From: CAWCDJ01 sp963836015
GTDB taxonomy: Bacteria > Acidobacteriota > Terriglobia > Bryobacterales > Bryobacteraceae
NCBI GenBank assembly: GCA_963836015.1
Contig: CAWIIF010000004.1
Coordinates: 806,001-870,000, forward strand
Length of the DNA stretch: 64,000 nucleotides
Direction: 5' to 3'
The position numbers and the translations under genes are program-made. This document shows, piece after piece, positions 59,559-64,000 of the stretch; position 1 is the stretch's first letter, and every line of letters starts with the position of its first letter. A model generated the notes under the pieces. The model was not told where the DNA came from and searched no databases. It was given only the letters and a program-made list of their open reading frames with translations.

Positions 59559-60107
59559 TTACTTGCCGTCGAGCGGGACCCGGAGCATCAGAGCGCCTAC
59601 CCACTGCGATGCGTTGACCGGGCCGAAATTCGTGTGGCACATCGAGCACGCCGGACTGAAGTTGCTGAGCGCGACCGACCGCCGGTAGTACCATTTTCCC
59701 TGGGCCTTCTGCACATCCGTATAGGGCTGACCCTGCATCGCACGGGCGAGCGCTGCCTCCTCGAATGAATCCTGGGGCGCGTCGTTTGCCCTTAGCGGCT
59801 GCAGCACGCCGACAAGGCGCATGTCGTCATTCCGGTCGTTGAAGATCAAAGAAATCGACTTCTTGCCCTCCTCGACATTCGCCGGCGTCGTCTCCGCGAA
59901 CTCCTGGAGTAGCGCCGCGAATAGTGTCGCGAGCATAAGATCGCTCGTTATTTGCGCGGCTTGTACCTGTTGTGCGTCAGGTGGGCTATCCGCGCGGGCG
60001 GCAGGATTCTGGGACAGCAGCGCAGCCAGGCAGCCGAAAACCATAGCGGTAGCGAGTGCGCCTTTGGCAATCGCTCTCCGATTGAGCCATCTCTTTACCC
60101 TATTCAT
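59559..60107 (-). CDS. Secreted heme-binding (Tll0287-like/DUF3365) protein
   Basis: The protein has 182 residues. An N-terminal basic and hydrophobic segment (RAIAKGALATAMVFGCLAAL) serves as signal or anchor. The core has LMLATLFAALLQEFAETTP, VEEGKKSISLIFNDRNDDMR, and the heme-attachment motif CSMCHTNFGPVN near residue 158. The layout fits the DUF3365 heme-sensor/cytochrome family found in the periplasm. The ATG at 60107 is preceded by GGAGGGG at ideal distance. Upstream, 60108-60336 is non-coding. Confidence 0.72.
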   Translation of the reverse strand: MNRVKRWLNRRAIAKGALATAMVFGCLAALLSQNPAARADSPPDAQQVQAAQITSDLMLATLFAALLQEFAETTPANVEEGKKSISLIFNDRNDDMRLVGVLQPLRANDAPQDSFEEAALARAMQGQPYTDVQKAQGKWYYRRSVALSNFSPACSMCHTNFGPVNASQWVGALMLRVPLDGK

Positions 60108-60336
60108 AGAACACCCCTCCATTCGTAGTCAGCCAGTTCTTCACCCAGCACGCAGGGCCGATACTCTATCGCCCTCTACACTTCGGATCAACCCCGCGCC
60201 AGACCTAAAAGTAAGGAAAAGGACCGTTCCCGGTCGGAGAGTCACCGGCTTCCCGGCTTTTTCTGCCCAGCCTCCTCAGCCACTTACCTCGTCGAATTTC
60301 AGAGTCCGACCCGCTCGCCTGATACCGTGCGGCTGT

Positions 60337-60939
60337 ATGGCCTCCCTCAAACAACTTGAAGCCAATCGCCGCAACGCGCAAAAATCCACCGGCCCCCGCT
60401 CCGTCGAGGGTAAGGCCGCGTCTTCCCAAAATGCCCTGAAATCCGGCATCGACGCCAAAGCCCAAACCCTCCCCGGCGAAAAGCCCGAGGCCCTCGATAC
60501 CCTCACCGCCGAATACTACGATCGCTTCCGCCCCGCCACCCCCGAAGCCCGCCACCTGGTCGACACCCTCGTCTCCAACGAATGGCTTCTCCGCCGTTTC
60601 CGCCGCATCGAGGTCCAGATCCTCAAGCACGAGATGGAAGCCGCCTTCCGCCTGGACGCCAAGAACCCCGAAGGCCACGCCTACGTCCGCTCCGAGCGCT
60701 CCTTCGACCGTCTCCAGCGCCGCATCAACGCCGCCGAGCGCAACTACCACCGCGCCCTCAAAGAGTTATCCGCAATTGGCTTCGTTCCTTCACCCACTCC
60801 CGATACGGACACAGAGGCGCGACCGTCAGGGAGCGCGCCGCCCCCCATCCCGGCCCCCGACCCCCGGCCCCCGGCCCCCGACGAGGCTCCCGCCCCGGCC
60901 CCCGACCTTCCCCCTCTTTGCTTTCCCACTCGTTTTTGA
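60337..60939 (+). CDS. Acidobacterial ANRRNAQKSTGPR-family hypothetical protein
   Basis: The protein has 200 residues. The N-terminus QLEANRRNAQKSTGPRSVEG followed by ASSQNALKSGI is a recurring signature of small proteins numerous in Acidobacteria. A helical middle (about 60-150, rich in Arg/Glu, for example WLLRRFRRIEVQILKHEMEAAF) follows, then a low-complexity Pro/Ala/Asp tail. The function is unknown; the basic N-terminus suggests nucleic-acid contact but that is inference. No ribosome-binding site is obvious. The tail DNA is a tract of repeated CCCCGAC units. Confidence 0.6.
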   Translation: MASLKQLEANRRNAQKSTGPRSVEGKAASSQNALKSGIDAKAQTLPGEKPEALDTLTAEYYDRFRPATPEARHLVDTLVSNEWLLRRFRRIEVQILKHEMEAAFRLDAKNPEGHAYVRSERSFDRLQRRINAAERNYHRALKELSAIGFVPSPTPDTDTEARPSGSAPPPIPAPDPRPPAPDEAPAPAPDLPPLCFPTRF

Positions 60940-60988
60940 TACCTTCTAACCGACTGGGTGGACTCGCCATGAGTCCGGGATGCGCACA

Positions 60989-61459
60989 ATGAAACGTAAG
61001 ATTTCTCTCACCATCAACGGCAAACCCTATTCCGATGAAGTTGAGCCGCGGCTCCTTCTCATCCACTATTTGCGCGAGGTTGTGGGCCTCACCGGCCCCC
61101 ACATCGGCTGCGAAACTTCCATCTGCGGCGCCTGCACCGTCTTTCTCGACGGCCGCGCCGTAAAGTCCTGCACCATGTTCGCCGTCCAGGCGGATGGCCG
61201 CGAGCTTCTCACCATCGAAGCCCTGGCCGCCGCGGGGACCCTCGACCCCGTCCAGGAAGCCTTCTGGAACGAGCATGGCCTGCAGTGCGGCTTCTGCACA
61301 CCCGGCATGATCATGGCCACCAAACAACTCCTGGCCGACCATCCCGACCCCACCGACCAGGAGATCCGCCACGGCCTCGAAGGCAACCTCTGCCGGTGCA
61401 CGGGCTATCAGCACATCGTGAACGCGGTGAAGACCGCCGCGGCCAAGGCGGGGGCGTAA
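60989..61459 (+). CDS. coxS: Molybdenum hydroxylase small (2Fe-2S) subunit, CoxS-like
   Basis: The protein has 156 residues and transfers electrons from the molybdenum subunit to FAD. Plant-type ferredoxin cysteines in GCETSICGACTVFLDG and the C-terminal pair of CGFCTPGM and CRCTGY are all present. It is the first gene of an S-L-M order cluster. I chose the ATG at 60989; an in-frame ATG 9 bases upstream (60980) is equally possible. Confidence 0.92.
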   Translation: MKRKISLTINGKPYSDEVEPRLLLIHYLREVVGLTGPHIGCETSICGACTVFLDGRAVKSCTMFAVQADGRELLTIEALAAAGTLDPVQEAFWNEHGLQCGFCTPGMIMATKQLLADHPDPTDQEIRHGLEGNLCRCTGYQHIVNAVKTAAAKAGA

Positions 61460-61462
61460 CGC

Positions 61463-63793
61463 ATGGCCACCATCGTTACCAAGCCCGAAACCCTGGTCGG
61501 CAAGAAGATCCGCCGCCGCGAAGACCCGCGCCTCATCACCGGCACCGCCGTCTACGTCGACGACATCAAGATGCCCGGCATGCATCATGCCTGCGTGGTG
61601 CGCAGCCCGCATGCCGCCGCCAGGATCAAGTCCATCAACAAGCAGCCCGCCCTCGACCACCCCGGCGTCGTCGCCGTCTTCACCGCCGACGATGTCCAGG
61701 CCCTCGGCCCCGTGCCCTGCGCCGCGACCCTCCCCGGCCTCCGCGTGCCCCACCACCACCTGCTGGCCCGCGACCGCGTCTACTTTGTCGGACATCCCGT
61801 GGCCGTCGTCGTCGCGACCGATCGCTACATCGCGGCCGACGCCGCCGATCTCGTCGAGGTCGATTACGAGCCCCTTGCCGCCATCGCCGATCCCGAAAAG
61901 GCCCTCGCCCCCGGCGCCCCTGCCGTGCATCCCGAATGGCCCGACAACATCGCCTTCACCTTCCACCAGGAAGGCGGCGACACCGCCCAGGCCTTCCGCG
62001 ACGCCGACGTCGTCGTCAAACAGCGCATCGTCAGCCAGCGCCTTATCCCCACCTCCATGGAAACCCGCGGGGTCGTCGCCGAATGGCGGTCCGGCGAGAA
62101 GTCGCTCACGCTCTACTCCTCTACCCAGATTCCCCACCTCCTCCGCAGCCTCGTGGCCGGCGTGCTTGGATTGCCGGAGCACCGCCTGCGCGTAATCACT
62201 CCGGAAGTGGGCGGAGGCTTCGGCGCGAAGCTCCAGATGTACGCCGAAGAGGCGCTGATGGCCTTCGTTGCCATGCGCATCGGCAAGCCCGTCAAATGGA
62301 TCGAGTCGCGCCGCGAAAACTTCCTCACCACCATTCACGGCCGCGGCCACGTCGATTACTTCGAGCTGGCCGCCCGGCGCGATGGGACCATGCTCGGATT
62401 GAAGCTCAAGCTCATCCAGGATATCGGCGCCTATCACCAGCTCCTGACGCCGGCCATTCCGACCCTATCCGTCCTCATGATGCCCGGCCTGTACAATTTC
62501 AGGAACATCACGGCCGATGTGATCGGCGCATTCACGAACTGCGTCCCCACCGACGCCTATCGCGGAGCGGGCCGGCCCGAAGCCACCCACGGCATCGAGC
62601 GCATGGTCGATATTCTTGCCGCCGAGTTGAAGATGGATCCGGCGGCCCTCCGCCTGAAGAACTTCGTCGGCAATGCGGAATTCCCGTATACGACGGCCAC
62701 CGGCCTCGTCTACGATAGCGGGAATTATGCCGCCCCGCTCAAAGAGGCGTTGGCCCAGGTGGATTATGTCAACCTCCGCCAGGAGCAGGCACAGGCGCGC
62801 GTCGAAGGCCGGTTGATCGGGGTCGGCATCTCCACGTACGGCGAGCTCTGCGGCGTCGGTCCTTCCGCGGCGCTTCCCGTCGGCGGTTGGGAAGGCGCTA
62901 CCGTGCGCATCGAGCCCAGCGGCACCGTTACGGTGATGACTGGCGCTTCCCCTCACGGCCAGGGCGAGGAGACCACCTTCGCCCAAATCGCGGCTGACGA
63001 ATTAGGCGTGGGGATCGACGATATCGTCGTGCTCCACGGCGACACGGCCATCGTGCAATACGGCATCGGCACCTTTGGCAGCCGCGGCACCGCGGTGGGC
63101 GGCGCGGCGCTCTATTACGCCCTCCAGGAGCTCAAGTCGAAGGTCAAAAAATTAGGCGCCGGCATGCTCAATTCGCAGCGGGTCACACTCGCCGGCGGTG
63201 CTTGCGTGGACGACGACACCGGAAAGTCCGTATCCTTCGCGGAGATTGCAGCCGCCGCGTATCGCGGCCTGAATCTACCTCCCAATACCCAGCCCGGCCT
63301 CGTCGCCACCCATTTCTGGGAGCCGCCCAACTTCACCTTCCCCTTCGGCGCCCACATCGTGGTAAGCGAAGTGGACCGCGAAACCGGCGATATCCAGATC
63401 CGCCGCTATATCGCGGTGGATGATTGCGGCAAGATCATCAACCCTCTGCTCGTTGCCGGCCAGGTTCACGGCGGCGTCGCCCAGGGCCTCGGCCAGGCCC
63501 TATGGGAACAGGCCGTCTACGACGAGAACGGACAGCTCCTCACCGGCGAGCTCACCGACTACGCCATTCCCAAGGCCCACTTCATGCCCTTCATCGAGAG
63601 CAGCCATACCGAAACGCCCTCCACCGTTAATCCCCTGGGCGTGAAAGGCGTCGGCGAGGCCGGCACCATCGGCTGCTCGCCCGCCGTCGTGAACTCGGTG
63701 GTGGACGCCCTTTCCCCACTCGGCGTGCGTCACATCGATATGCCGCTCACCCCGGAAAAAATCTGGAGCCTCATCCAAGGAGCAAGCGCATGA
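61463..63793 (+). CDS. coxL: Molybdenum hydroxylase large (molybdopterin) subunit, form II CoxL-like
   Basis: The protein has 776 residues and holds the molybdenum active site. It has the aldehyde-oxidase/xanthine-dehydrogenase head domain (RREDPRLITGTAVYVDDI) and the molybdopterin-binding part with GGGFGAKLQMYAEEA and the conserved Glu region GVKGVGEAGTIG. The active-site loop reads AYRGAGR (365-371), the form II signature; genuine form I CO dehydrogenase has AYxCSFR. The substrate is therefore not assured to be CO. The gene starts 3 bases after coxS. Confidence 0.93.
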   Translation: MATIVTKPETLVGKKIRRREDPRLITGTAVYVDDIKMPGMHHACVVRSPHAAARIKSINKQPALDHPGVVAVFTADDVQALGPVPCAATLPGLRVPHHHLLARDRVYFVGHPVAVVVATDRYIAADAADLVEVDYEPLAAIADPEKALAPGAPAVHPEWPDNIAFTFHQEGGDTAQAFRDADVVVKQRIVSQRLIPTSMETRGVVAEWRSGEKSLTLYSSTQIPHLLRSLVAGVLGLPEHRLRVITPEVGGGFGAKLQMYAEEALMAFVAMRIGKPVKWIESRRENFLTTIHGRGHVDYFELAARRDGTMLGLKLKLIQDIGAYHQLLTPAIPTLSVLMMPGLYNFRNITADVIGAFTNCVPTDAYRGAGRPEATHGIERMVDILAAELKMDPAALRLKNFVGNAEFPYTTATGLVYDSGNYAAPLKEALAQVDYVNLRQEQAQARVEGRLIGVGISTYGELCGVGPSAALPVGGWEGATVRIEPSGTVTVMTGASPHGQGEETTFAQIAADELGVGIDDIVVLHGDTAIVQYGIGTFGSRGTAVGGAALYYALQELKSKVKKLGAGMLNSQRVTLAGGACVDDDTGKSVSFAEIAAAAYRGLNLPPNTQPGLVATHFWEPPNFTFPFGAHIVVSEVDRETGDIQIRRYIAVDDCGKIINPLLVAGQVHGGVAQGLGQALWEQAVYDENGQLLTGELTDYAIPKAHFMPFIESSHTETPSTVNPLGVKGVGEAGTIGCSPAVVNSVVDALSPLGVRHIDMPLTPEKIWSLIQGASA

Positions 63794-64000
63794 TCCCGCA
63801 GGAATTCGACTACGCCGCGCCCGCCACACTGCAGGAAGCCCTCTCGCTCGTCCAGGGCGGAGACCGCAAGATCCTCGCCGGCGGCATGAGCCTCATCCCC
63901 CTCATGAAGCTGCGCCTCGCCGCCCCCTCGGAAATCGTGGACCTCGGCCGCGTGCCCGGCCTCAAGGCCATCTCCGAGTCCGCCGGCACTGTCCGCATCG
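63790..64000 (+). CDS. coxM: Molybdenum hydroxylase FAD subunit, CoxM-like (cut by window end)
   Basis: The first 70 residues are visible: FDYAAPATLQEALSLV, then the FAD-binding GGMSLIPLMKLRLAAPS segment and VDLGRVPGLKAI. This is the N-terminal FAD-binding region of CoxM-type subunits. Its ATG overlaps the coxL stop by the ATGA arrangement. The rest lies outside the window. Confidence 0.9.
   Translation, partial: MIPQEFDYAAPATLQEALSLVQGGDRKILAGGMSLIPLMKLRLAAPSEIVDLGRVPGLKAISESAGTVRI

Overview
The window is a stretch of GC-rich, gene-dense chromosome that most likely comes from an acidobacterium of the Solibacter/Bryobacter group. Three things point there. Two large secreted proteins carry the C-terminal domain that is abundant in Solibacter (TIGR03437 type, 37815-39734 and 55066-58150). 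A long MacB-like permease at 44717-47158 has no ATPase partner and matches the acidobacterial duplicated orphan permease family. A small basic protein at 60337-60939 carries the ANRRNAQKSTGPR-type N-terminus common in that phylum. The assignment is inference from protein content; no rRNA or tRNA gene is visible.

Layout. 1-6349: end of secF, then a TonB-ExbB-ExbD-ExbD-TPR lipoprotein cluster, a bifunctional (p)ppGpp synthetase/hydrolase and a small DUF971 protein, closed by a strong bidirectional terminator. 6402-14777: a second TonB-like protein, leucyl aminopeptidase, a HEAT-repeat protein, aconitase, and a membrane protein that joins a c-type heme motif to a chemoreceptor-like helix. 14892-19293: a four-gene ABC export operon (two permeases, adaptor, ATPase). 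19357-24592: a tiny surface-sorting-like protein, a small membrane protein, and an EmrAB-type efflux operon with a kinase-like gene. This operon is flanked by 45-base direct repeats made from the 3' end of a peptidyl-prolyl isomerase gene. 24738-36302: TPR proteins, miaA, two transporters, then divergent tesA and ybbA-ybbP. 36319-43421: an M28 peptidase, a TIGR03437 protein, a sigma-54 two-component pair and small secreted proteins. 43473-55062: secreted hypotheticals, the orphan permease, a prolyl oligopeptidase, a MltF-like lytic transglycosylase, a FucP-like sugar porter and a gutted methyltransferase. 55066-64000: a frameshifted TIGR03437 protein, an SDR dehydrogenase, a heme protein, and the first three genes (S-L-M order, the last cut by the window end) of a form II CO-dehydrogenase-like molybdenum hydroxylase.

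The window is mostly housekeeping, envelope and transport genes. No defence island, CRISPR array, prophage or biosynthetic cluster is visible, and I do not claim a new multi-gene system. The most interesting signals are regulatory and structural. A -10 hexamer repeatedly sits only 5-9 bases before a start codon, which suggests leaderless mRNAs; one is a shared -10 in a 19-base divergent gap. Several palindromic repeat families occur, some next to damaged genes. The efflux module is bounded by direct repeats. There is also an unusual set of freshly broken genes: one nonsense mutation, two apparent single-base frameshifts and one internal deletion.
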